Both the position numbers and the translations under genes were made by a program. 61,067 nt of DNA from positions 1 through 61,067 of the forward strand of contig JASANZ010002168.1 in assembly GCA_030849805.1 (NCBI GenBank). The letters are read 5' to 3'. The DNA comes from Sergeia podlipaevii (Eukaryota; Euglenozoa; Kinetoplastea; Trypanosomatida; Trypanosomatidae). Shown in pieces: positions 1 to 9,009 of this stretch (positions are counted from its first letter, which is position 1; the number at the start of each line of letters is the position of its first letter). The notes under the pieces are model-generated. The model searched no databases, had not been told where the DNA came from, and worked only from the letters and a program-made list of their open reading frames with translations.

Positions 1-1057
1 GGTGGGTGGGTATGCAAGCAGATACTAGATGATTGCTACTAAACTTACAAGAGAAGAAAAAAATGGAAAGAGAAGAGAGATGTGAGTGTATGTGCAAAAG
101 TAGATGTTGTCAGAACGTCCTGTGATGCATATATGTTGTCGGTGATCAAAGCAAACAATAATAATAAAACATGTTGTAGTCAGTCGGTCAATACGTTATC
201 TCATTACCCTTTTTCTTTCTTTGTCGTCTGCTCTAAAAGTTAAGCAAAATAAATAAATAAAAACCCAATGCATAATGTTTTTGTGTGTATGTGTGTTTTC
301 AAAGAAAATCAAAAAGTGAAAGAGGAGGGGAAGGCCGCCTTCAGCGTCAAAATATTTTATTGTAACAGCAGCGTAGGCGTACCAGTTCGTTCATTTCATG
401 CATGCTGCATCTCCTATATTAAAATAACAAACAACAATAACAATAGAAAGTAGCAGCGCAGTTTCTTTTCATCACCCCCCTCCCTTGTTCAAAGAGAAAC
501 GGAATAAAAACAGCCTAACAATGTGACTCTACTCTACAATCTCTACGGCATTCTCTCTCTCTCTCACGCACACATATTCAGACACAGTCCTTGCAATGCA
601 CAATGTACTCACACACACTCACACTCACACACACAACACATATATGCGCGCAGAGGAGTGTCCTACATATTGCCAGGCATATCCTCAAAAAAAAAAAGGC
701 ACACATATATAAACATTGTGCATGTGCTTTTTGCCTGCAAACATCACGCGTTCGAGATTATATAAATGTAAAAGAAGGTAGATGCCCAAAAAAAAGGAGC
801 GTGGTAAGCACCACACTTGCTGAGAAACCACCACTTAGCTTTCCCTCTATATCTATCTATCTATCATGAAAAATAAAAAGAAATAAAAGTGTGTAAAAAA
901 GGAGGGAAGAAGGGAGGAGGATCAGCTCCTCAACCTCGTGGCCATTTCATGGCATCACACTTGACTCTGTTTTCTCTTTTTTTTTGTGTGTGTGTGTGCA
1001 TTTGTGTCCATACAAATATTTGACGAGAACGAGGGAGGCAGAGCTCTCCATGCCTCC
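1..1057. other. Gene-free spacer, probable 3' flank of the next gene
   Basis: No credible coding sequence is seen; the short open frames are rich in codons from simple repeats. The stretch holds CA-rich microsatellite sequence (about 608-640), a TCTA tetranucleotide run (849-865), and a T-tract followed by (GT)n at 977-998. It probably provides the 3' UTR of the adjacent minus-strand gene and the polypyrimidine and splice-acceptor signals of the next gene beyond the left edge. Confidence 0.6.
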
Positions 1058-3199
1058 TCACGTGCTGGTACGCGACGGGGGTGGTGGGGGTTGCTTGGAG
1101 CGCTTCCGCATGTTTCGCCGCGCATGCACAACCTCCATCCTCTGCATAATCTCGTTCTGTGCATGCGACAGTCTTCGCTCCTTCGTGGCGATATCGCTCT
1201 CTCTCTCATCTAACGTACGCATCCACATAGTCACTGTCTTATCTAAATTTTCTACCTCGGCAATGCTTTCCTGCAGCGCCTTTTCATTTTCCTCATGCTG
1301 CTTTGCTCGTGCCTTGAGTGCGCTGCGCCGCGCCTCCACCTTGGTCCGTCTTGCCTCAAGTTCCTTGTCCTTCTTGGCATTCTCATCCTGCACGGTGGTA
1401 ACTGCCTTCCGTCGCTCCTCCAGATCACTACGGCGTTGCTGGAGCAGCCTGCTCTTGCCATCCACCAGCGCCTGGCGCTCTTCCACAACTCTAAAATACT
1501 TCGCCGCAACCTCACACTCCGCGAGAAGCTTAGTTGCCGCCTCCTCCACGGCTCCAGCGCGAGCCGTTTCTAGAGTCTTGAGAGCGCCTACGTCAGGACG
1601 GGTTGCACGCAGGTCCGCCTCCTGCTTGGCCAAAGACTCCCGCTTGGACGCAACGGCTTCACACTCCGACACCATGGGGAGTGGCGGGGGGAAACGGCTC
1701 TTGGCTAGCGTCGAAGACAGCGCCTTTTCAGTGCTTGCGCGCACGGTCAGCAGGTGGTAATGAGCCGTCTCAAGCTCTTCAAAGGAAGGCTGTATATCGC
1801 CGGCGCTGGCTGCTCTGGGCACGCTACCACTGTTCCTGGAAAGATACCCAGCCGGCGACGAAGGGGTGGGTGAGGAAGAAGAGTGATAGCCGTCGTCTTC
1901 GCTATCTTCCTCGTCCGTGACGGACGTCTCGGTTGTGCTCTCCCCATCATCATCGTGATGAGTCCGTCTATAGATGTGTTGCTGCAGGTGGTGGTGGTGA
2001 CCCTCGTCGCCGACCTCGCGGCGATGCTGCTGCTGTTGTTGACGATACAGCTCTGCCGCGCGCTGGATAAGGGGATGCGTAGGGGGCGAGTTCTCCCCTG
2101 AGGGCATCCCGTCGCGCTCCCGCTCCGCCGCCCGCTCTAAAGTGGCTTGCACCGCCTCTCTCAAGGCCGCATCGCCCCGCAAGACCTCGTGAAAAAACTG
2201 CTCAAAAGCAATATCGTCGTCAGAGTCCTCTTCCCCCTCGTTGAAGTCATCACTTGTGTAGAAGTCATTCTCCTCGTACTCGTCATCCGTGCTCGCCAAG
2301 ATTTCCTCGATGTCGTACTCCACGTCGTCAAATCGGGAACTATGGGATGCGTGGCGGTGCTGAGGCGGGTCTGCGGCAGCTGGGGCAGCAGCAGCAGCAG
2401 GAGCGGCACTTGCAGCAGCAGGAGTGGCAGAGGGTGCTGCCTTCGTCCCTCCCGAGCCGGGTGCACGAGTGATGGGTACTGATGGTGCAGTTGAAGAACT
2501 AAGTGATGAAGGCTTAGCGCCTGCCGTTGACCTACTAGGAGAGCTCGCCTTGGCCCTTGTGTTGGTGCGAAGGACCTCCGCTATATTATTGGGATCAGCG
2601 CGCTTCACCGTTGTGTCTGGAGAGCCAATCGGTAAAGCCCCTGCCTTTCCCGCTGCGGATGCCGCCTTAGGCGACGCCACCGCTGCCTTAGCTGAATCAC
2701 TATTTGGGGAATGTGACGAAGAAGAAGAGGCAGTGAAGTCCTTCGCCAGGTTGCGTGCTGGCCGTGGGGCTGGGGAAAAAGACGAGGCAGTAGGCATAGC
2801 GGCCTTCAATTGAGAGGCATCAGTCGATACCGCGGAAGGCGTAGAGGTGACTGGTGCGTGTGCAGGTGAGCTCTCGCGCGCTGCGCCGGTTGCAGTTGAT
2901 GCCTTTGCAGCCGCCGTGCCCACTGGAGAATTCATTCCATCACTGGCTCTTGGCCTTACATCTACAGCACTAGCAGCGCTGTCTGTCACTAAGGAGTCGT
3001 TGCGCGGGGGTGGGTCAACAATTTTGCCTGCCGCGCCACCCTTTGTGGAGTCCGCGCGGCTGCCAGAGAGGGTACCCATCGCTTCTGCTATAGTGGCATT
3101 GTAAATTTCTAGCTTCTCCCGCAACTGCTGAATGCGTTGATGAGACGCCTCGCGGCTTTCTACCGCTGTAGAAACCCTCCCATTCTCTTTTTCAGACAT
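1058..3199 (-). CDS. Large disordered and coiled-coil protein, function unknown
   Basis: I do not recognise this 713-residue protein. A short helical stretch opens it (about residues 10-40). A long Ala/Ser/Pro-rich region without predicted fold follows (about 45-290), then a strongly acidic block (about 300-345) and Gln- and His-rich runs near 390-410. The last 240 residues (about 473-700) are a long charged coiled coil ending in a proline tail. This layout is common in kinetoplastid cytoskeletal or flagellum-associated structural proteins, but that is inference. The ATG at 3197-3199 is the first Met. A 15-T tract on the coding strand ends only 11 bases before it, with AG dinucleotides 1 and 5 nt upstream, so the 5' UTR would be extremely short unless splicing occurs further upstream. 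Confidence 0.75.
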   Translation of the reverse strand: MSEKENGRVSTAVESREASHQRIQQLREKLEIYNATIAEAMGTLSGSRADSTKGGAAGKIVDPPPRNDSLVTDSAASAVDVRPRASDGMNSPVGTAAAKASTATGAARESSPAHAPVTSTPSAVSTDASQLKAAMPTASSFSPAPRPARNLAKDFTASSSSSHSPNSDSAKAAVASPKAASAAGKAGALPIGSPDTTVKRADPNNIAEVLRTNTRAKASSPSRSTAGAKPSSLSSSTAPSVPITRAPGSGGTKAAPSATPAAASAAPAAAAAPAAADPPQHRHASHSSRFDDVEYDIEEILASTDDEYEENDFYTSDDFNEGEEDSDDDIAFEQFFHEVLRGDAALREAVQATLERAAERERDGMPSGENSPPTHPLIQRAAELYRQQQQQHRREVGDEGHHHHLQQHIYRRTHHDDDGESTTETSVTDEEDSEDDGYHSSSSPTPSSPAGYLSRNSGSVPRAASAGDIQPSFEELETAHYHLLTVRASTEKALSSTLAKSRFPPPLPMVSECEAVASKRESLAKQEADLRATRPDVGALKTLETARAGAVEEAATKLLAECEVAAKYFRVVEERQALVDGKSRLLQQRRSDLEERRKAVTTVQDENAKKDKELEARRTKVEARRSALKARAKQHEENEKALQESIAEVENLDKTVTMWMRTLDERESDIATKERRLSHAQNEIMQRMEVVHARRNMRKRSKQPPPPPSRTST

Positions 3200-4180
3200 G
3201 CTGTCTTGAAAAAAAAAAAAAAACTCCTCTTCTGTGAATTCTGTTTTACTTATTGTGGTGTATGTATCAGAGGAAGGTAATAGTAATAATAATATTGCCC
3301 GCCTTTAGCGCTAGTGTTAGCAAACCACCTTCTATCGCTGGAAGACAATTATTCCTTTACAGCCGTCACGTGTGCAAGAACTTTATTTTTTTTTAAGTTT
3401 CAATCAATTGCCCCAAAAAAAAGCGAAAAATCTCTGTAAAGGAAAAAAAAAAGGTGGCTATGAGCGTACACGAAGAAGAAAGGAAAACAAACAATAAAAT
3501 AAACGGATGTGCTAGTAGTGCGGCGTACGCCTGTTGTATATAAAAAAAAAAAAAATGAAAGAAAAAAAAACACTGCAAACAGCGTAACTACCCGGTAAAC
3601 TGAATATTTTATCAAGGGAGAGGAAAAAAAAAAAAGAGGAAAAAAAAACAAGTACCGTCAAGAAGCGCCATCATTGTTTATTATTATTATTATCATTATA
3701 ATTAAGTGCCAGAAGCAAAGGCAAAAGGTGCTCACAAGATGCAAAAGAAACAAAAAAAAAATGAGCTTTAGCTTCTACAATTAAACACACTGTTATCTGT
3801 GTCTTTTCATTGTTTTGGGGCCTGTTCATTCTAAAATCCGCATGCCAGAATAAATAAATAATAATAATGATGAAATAATAAAACTTTCTCTGTCAAGAAG
3901 CAGATGAGCACACTGAAGATGAAATAGAAAGCTCCCTCTCAATTCTGGTTTCACAGTGCGCACACACACACGTCACAGGATTATCTAATAGTGAATATAT
4001 ATGTCTATCATCAAATGCAAAACAAAACACCAGTCAACAGTGGAGAATGAAAGATACGTCATGCGGAGTGTACGCATGGTCTGGGAATCGGCTCCTAGCC
4101 TCCCGCCACACCTCTTCAGCACAGCAATGTGTGTTCACTTCGCCTTCACTGTCGTGCCGTCTCCCCTTTTCCTTCTCCTT
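3200..4180. other. Gene-free A-rich spacer with splice-acceptor signal
   Basis: No gene is seen. The plus strand has many runs of 8-15 A (T-tracts on the transcribed strand) and a (TTA)n run at 3678-3693. The A15 tract at about 3209-3223 is the polypyrimidine tract of the gene on its left. The remainder is presumably 3' UTR of the gene on its right. Confidence 0.55.
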
Positions 4181-6163
4181 CTACTTCTTCTGTGTCTTAC
4201 CGACAAGCGCGAAAATGTCAGTTAGGAGCGTCTTCTTGCTGCTCTCTTCAAGATCAACTTTGATGCCCTCAGCGTGCAGGAACACAATCAGCTCCTTCTT
4301 ACTGAATGCAGTCATGCACTTCTTTAAAGAGTTCCCCTTGACAAACTCGAGCATGGCACGGTGCTGCTGTGAATGCTCGCGTGTCTTGGCAGCCACAGCG
4401 GCGATGTTCTTCTGAGTTCCCTGTTGCTGCTTTTGGGGGCTGGCCTTACGTGGGGAGGGGGAAGTGGCGACTTTGATGGGGCTGGCTGCCTGCTTCTTGG
4501 CCTCGCGCTCCTTCATCTTCTCCGCCTTCGACTTCCTCTTGTTCTTTGGGTGCTCAGCAGCAGCTTTGCTGGCGCTGGGAGATGCGGGAACAGGTGGTGT
4601 AGGGGTGGACTTGGCAGGTGTCAGCTTCTTCGTGACAGACGCGTCCTTCGCTAACGACTGCCTGGTAGAGGGCACCTTCGCTGGGGTCTTCTTTGGAGAG
4701 GCCGAAGGCGCCTTCTTGCTAGCCTTGCTGGGCGACTTGTTAATGGACTTGCTAGGAGAGCGAGAGGGCGACTTGGAAGTGGTCCGCGCGCGTGATGGCG
4801 TGGCGGGAGCGGCCACTGCAACTTGTGCGCCTTCCTCCTCCTTGGCGGCCTCAGCCTCAGCTGTCTTGCTGCGGGGCGTTATTGGGGGCATAGCAGCCGC
4901 GCTGCTACCACCGCGAGCAGGGGTGGACGCCTTCAGAGACACCGGGCTGTGGCTCCGGCTGCGGCTGCTGGTGACGGTGGCACGTGCGGGGGAAAGCGAT
5001 GGGCTCGAAGGGCTCGAAGACCTTCCTGCACTCGCTCTCTCCTTCAACTGCCGTGGTGACTTCGCTGCGGACGGAGGAGGAGCAGGAGGCAGCACGACTG
5101 AGCCACGAGGTGTGGTAGACGCACTAGGCTGCTCGTGGCGCGTCTTCGACGTGGCGGGGGCATCCTCCACCTCCAGCTCTTCTCTCTCGCATGAAAGCGC
5201 ATCTGTGGCAGTGGCGGAGAGACGCATCTTTGTGGGTGTCACGCACTCCAACTTGTCGGGGCTCACGAAGCGCACAGACTTACGGGGGTGCGAGGGGGAT
5301 GCCGCCAAAGAGGTTGGAGCGGTGCTGGTAGGTGGGACCGGAGGCAGCTGCCCAGAGAGCCGCCGCAGCGACGTGCGCACACGTTGGAACAGTGACGGGC
5401 TCCCGCTCGCCTCCGGGATACCAGGAGCAGGAGAAACAGGCGTTGGCGGGGGGCACTGCGTGACGTGACCCGACACGCGGACTGGTGACACCGCAGCAGC
5501 CGCACCGGCAGCCTGACTGTCTTGCCCACTGCTAGTGTTGCTGCTTCCACCGCTGAACCAGGCAAGCAAGGAGCGACGGCCGCCCGCTTCAGGCTGGTGC
5601 TGCTGCTGTGGTGGGGCATCGTCAGGCTCTTTGCTCGCTGCGGTTGGTGTCGGCGGGGGAGCGCGAGGAGACGCAAGAGACGGCCTGGCTGTATGTGGAC
5701 TACCGCTGATGGCGTCAGTAGTCTGACTGTGCGCGCGACGTGCGGGGCTCTGAGAAAGGCGTTCCTGCAGAGCTCGTGCAACAAGCTTCTCCTGATCCCG
5801 TGTTCTCTCCAGCAGCTGCTGCGCTCGCTGAATGACAGAATCACATTTGCTCGTGAACTCCTTGAGTGAGTGCGAGCGAGCGGCGGCGGCCTGGGCGGGG
5901 GTCTGGTGTCCAGGCCTCCGGGCCGACAAAGAGGTCTGAACACGGGAGTGCAAGCCCGTGTCGACTCGGCTGCCTATGTGTGAGTAGTCAGAAATCGGTT
6001 GGTGCTGATGTGTGGAAGGTTGTGGGGGATCCCTGAAGAGCTGCTTGGCAAGTGGCTTAGCAACAGACGGAGAGACCGTAGGAGTGGTACTTGCGCTGCG
6101 AGAGTGGCCATCATTTGAAGCCGTGCGGTTCATACTAGCAGCAGTGGGCTTCAAGAAGGACAT
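4181..6163 (-). CDS. Basic Ser/Pro-rich protein with PP1-docking-like motif
   Basis: This 660-residue protein has no family I recognise. Most of it is low-complexity Ser/Pro/Ala/Lys sequence with many S/T-P-x-K motifs at about 450-580, reminiscent of histone H1-like tails and of CDK sites. A motif KSVRF at residues 295-299, followed directly by an SPDK site, fits the RVxF consensus for protein phosphatase 1 docking. The last 65 residues look folded and helical: a stretch beginning KKCMTAFSKKELIVFLHAEG and ending in a Lys-rich tail. A short coiled coil may lie at about 100-140. The composition suggests a nuclear or chromosome-associated scaffold. I infer this from composition only. The start is the first ATG. 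Confidence 0.75.
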   Translation of the reverse strand: MSFLKPTAASMNRTASNDGHSRSASTTPTVSPSVAKPLAKQLFRDPPQPSTHQHQPISDYSHIGSRVDTGLHSRVQTSLSARRPGHQTPAQAAAARSHSLKEFTSKCDSVIQRAQQLLERTRDQEKLVARALQERLSQSPARRAHSQTTDAISGSPHTARPSLASPRAPPPTPTAASKEPDDAPPQQQHQPEAGGRRSLLAWFSGGSSNTSSGQDSQAAGAAAAVSPVRVSGHVTQCPPPTPVSPAPGIPEASGSPSLFQRVRTSLRRLSGQLPPVPPTSTAPTSLAASPSHPRKSVRFVSPDKLECVTPTKMRLSATATDALSCEREELEVEDAPATSKTRHEQPSASTTPRGSVVLPPAPPPSAAKSPRQLKERASAGRSSSPSSPSLSPARATVTSSRSRSHSPVSLKASTPARGGSSAAAMPPITPRSKTAEAEAAKEEEGAQVAVAAPATPSRARTTSKSPSRSPSKSINKSPSKASKKAPSASPKKTPAKVPSTRQSLAKDASVTKKLTPAKSTPTPPVPASPSASKAAAEHPKNKRKSKAEKMKEREAKKQAASPIKVATSPSPRKASPQKQQQGTQKNIAAVAAKTREHSQQHRAMLEFVKGNSLKKCMTAFSKKELIVFLHAEGIKVDLEESSKKTLLTDIFALVGKTQKK

Positions 6164-6921
6164 TGCTGCTTGGTACAGTCAGGCAATTTCGTGATGCTGC
6201 CAGTGTTGACTTAGCTCGCTACACTTGTAGAGGTGGAGTATGCTATTATAACAAAGAGAGAGAATAGCCAAAAAAAAAAAAACCGAGAAAGATTTCAAAT
6301 AAGCGAATCTATTTTCGCTGAATAGTAGCTAACCTTGGAGAAAAAGATACAATAACAAAAGGCGAAGTGGGGAGAGAAAGGGCCTAAGAAAAAAAAGGTG
6401 TTGGTAGCGTTTTTAAAAAAATCTAAATTTTAGCGCTCACACGTACACCTACTTTTAGAAATATATATTTAGTTGCCTCTGTTGTTTCCTCCTTGTATAA
6501 TGTCTTGGAGACTTTCTCTAGCAATGATAAAAAGTAACAAAAATCAAAAGAAAGAGAGAGAAAAGTGCCAGGGTTTTGGTAGAATTATAAGGTACTATAC
6601 CAGCTCGCTCTCTCTCTCTGTGTGTGAGCTCTCAGTACCACGAGAGCCCATCGTTAAAAAGTGTGCGCACAAGCATGAATAAAAGATTGGCGTGAGCGCG
6701 TGTGAGTGTAAACACACTTCATGGCGTGTAAAATAATAAAAAAGAAAACGCTTTTTTTTTTGGTGTTGTTAACTTCTCAATTTTACAACAAAAAAATGGA
6801 AGTCCTTTTCCCACTAAAAAAAGACAGTTCATCATAGCAACGGCAGTAACTCCACCTTGTCAACACAATACTCACTCAAGATGCGGGAAAAAAAAAAAGA
6901 TAGTTGAAGGCACGCTAATAC
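6164..6921. other. Gene-free spacer
   Basis: Nothing coding is seen. There are A-tracts (A12 at about 6270-6282, A10 near 6889), a CT/GT dinucleotide run at about 6606-6625 and a T9 tract near 6752. On the coding strand the A12 tract would serve as the polypyrimidine tract for the gene to the left. Confidence 0.55.
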
Positions 6922-8034
6922 TCAATCCACTTTTTCCTCCTTCCCCGTGTGGGCAGCAGAGCTAGCGGCTGCAGCCTGCTGCTCGCCGCTCTCACCCGCC
7001 GCGGCAGTTTCTGATTGCCCAGTCTCACCCGCTGCGGCCATCGCGCCGCTTGTCACCAAAATGACAAAGCCAAACATCGTGACGGCGCTGTGCAAGACAA
7101 GGCCAGCCACCACCAGGTACTGCAGAAAGGTAGGGAACACGGAACCAACAAGGGTCGCAGCAAATGGGAAGGCCATTGTGTAAGAAAAGAGAATGCCAAT
7201 GCGGGAGATCCAGCTTGTGCCCGGCTCGAAGGCGGTGCCTTTATACTGCATGTAGACGAGCATGTATTCATTAAGAGCTTGAAAGAGGAAGTGAAGAGCA
7301 AGAAAGGGCATCATGAGATAGTTGCCGGGGATGAGGCACGCGGCACGGTACGCAAAATAGAGGTCGGGGGCCACAAGAAAGAACAACCAGTAAAGCGCTG
7401 CCTTTGCTTTATCCACCACACGCACGCTCACCTCAGTGGTGCCCACATCAGCATCTGCAGCGGCGGCGAGCATCTCCGCCTGGGATCTACCCCGACTCAC
7501 CATCGCAAGGTACATGTCCTTGTCAAAGAAATACACGCCAGCCATGGCCACGCGAGGGAAGAACATCGCAGTAACGCCCTCAATCCACACCCGCGTAGGA
7601 TGTGCTTTCATATACCCCCACAGCTCCTTGGGACCGTCGTCACCCTCGCCGTCCTCACCATCAGCGCTGCGACACGAGCACAAGCCTCGCAGCATCTTCA
7701 TGTGAGCCTGGATCTTAATGACATGAAGAGGGTTTTCAATGGGGAGAAAGCTTTCAAAGTCCGCAGGCTCCATTTCAAGAAGCGTGGGGCCGTCAACGAG
7801 GTGCTTACGGATGTACCCGCTGTACTCGGGGTAGCCGATCGTTGTGTTCATCCACAGCTCCACGTCGCGTGGGGACCACTGAAGCACCGGCTTCGCATCC
7901 AGGACACGCACCTCCACTGCCTCCGTGGAGCCCTCAGCACTGGTTCTAAAAGTAGCACTCGTCATTAAAAGCAAAAGGAACGTGACTACTAACGTAGTGG
8001 TGCATGCCCATTGCCTCCCTACTGTCCTTGACAT
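6922..8034 (-). CDS. SAM-domain membrane protein with signal peptide
   Basis: The 370-residue product starts at the ATG at 8032-8034; the longer open frame begins only at a GTG. Residues about 8-33 form a hydrophobic signal peptide or anchor. A SAM domain follows at about 48-115 (core LQWSPRDVELWMNTTIG, ending in the typical IKIQAHMKML helix). A short acidic linker comes next, then a membrane region with about four hydrophobic segments between residues 205 and 345, and an Ala/Gly/Glu-rich tail ending in KEEKVD. If the signal peptide is cleaved, the SAM domain would face the ER lumen or outside, which is unusual because SAM domains normally act in the cytosol or nucleus. The tail is not an obvious KDEL or KKxx signal. 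Function unknown; an endomembrane scaffold is one possibility. Confidence 0.75.
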   Translation of the reverse strand: MSRTVGRQWACTTTLVVTFLLLLMTSATFRTSAEGSTEAVEVRVLDAKPVLQWSPRDVELWMNTTIGYPEYSGYIRKHLVDGPTLLEMEPADFESFLPIENPLHVIKIQAHMKMLRGLCSCRSADGEDGEGDDGPKELWGYMKAHPTRVWIEGVTAMFFPRVAMAGVYFFDKDMYLAMVSRGRSQAEMLAAAADADVGTTEVSVRVVDKAKAALYWLFFLVAPDLYFAYRAACLIPGNYLMMPFLALHFLFQALNEYMLVYMQYKGTAFEPGTSWISRIGILFSYTMAFPFAATLVGSVFPTFLQYLVVAGLVLHSAVTMFGFVILVTSGAMAAAGETGQSETAAAGESGEQQAAAASSAAHTGKEEKVD

Positions 8035-9009
8035 GGGGCTTCCCTCACTTGATGCAATATATCGGATTGGCACTTTCCGCTCGTAAGTTTGTTTTCCAAA
8101 AAAAGAAAGAAAGGAAGAAAGAAGAAGAACAAACTCTCGTCTCGTGAAGCTTATTCTTTTGAGTATTTGTATAATAATGACAAGAAGAAATGTACTATTT
8201 ATTTATTTATATATGTTTTCTCTCTCTCTTTTGTTAATTATTGTTGGTACTGTGAAACTCCGCGTTAATTTGACTGGAGTCCGTTAGGGGCACGCGCACT
8301 CACCTGCTCACACACGCAAAGAATAAACGATATACAAAACAAGGAGTTGGGCTACGTTACGTAGTAGAAAAGCTCGCATCAATATAAGAAAGAGAGAGAG
8401 AGAGAGAAAACGAGTAGATAGGAAGGCCCCACAAAATATGATTTTCGCATTGCAATGCAAATGTACATATATATACACTGCGGCGTGCCTCTGCAAAGAG
8501 ATCCCTAAGCAGAGCGCTCATCCTCTACTACTGTATAGAGGCAATACATGCATGTACCAAAAAGAAAAAAAAATAATGTGAGCCTTGTCGACATTAATTT
8601 TGTTTTTCAATAGTTGTGTAGTGCATAGTAATAAATAATGATACATACAAACTGCGGGTATGTGAGTGTCACCCAGCAGTGCACAAAGCACCCTTCCCAC
8701 ACTTGAGACCTCTCCCTCTGTGCATCAGAAGACTGGCCTTGACGCGTGCCAAAAAAAAAAAGCAGAGAGGAGAAAGAGAATTGAGACGCAGAAAGAATCA
8801 ATAACGTTCCAAATGTGTTCGTCAGCAAAGATACAAAATAGATAGGGGGGGGGAGGAACACAGAAGAAGGATTCCTCCCACTTCTGCTGCTGCCCCCAGC
8901 AGCTTGTCTAGTGATGTGCTGCCTATACAATCATCAAAAAAAAAACCTGAGGCAGCTGCTCGTCAGAGAAAACGCATACGCGGAGGAGAAGGAGGGGGAG
9001 CTATTGCAG
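8035..9009. other. Gene-free spacer with microsatellites
   Basis: No coding sequence is supported. The stretch has an ATTT repeat near 8195-8212, an (AG)n run at about 8388-8407, a G9 tract at 8845-8853 and several A-tracts, including A11 at about 8750-8760 and A9 at 8936-8945. Confidence 0.55.

Noticed and set aside
984..1760. 258-codon open frame on the plus strand opposite the first gene, and similar long plus-strand frames (for example 4464-5468, 7015-7968)
   Set aside because: They are antisense shadows of real minus-strand genes with repetitive Ala/Ser/Leu-rich products and no family resemblance; the sense proteins have coherent domains.
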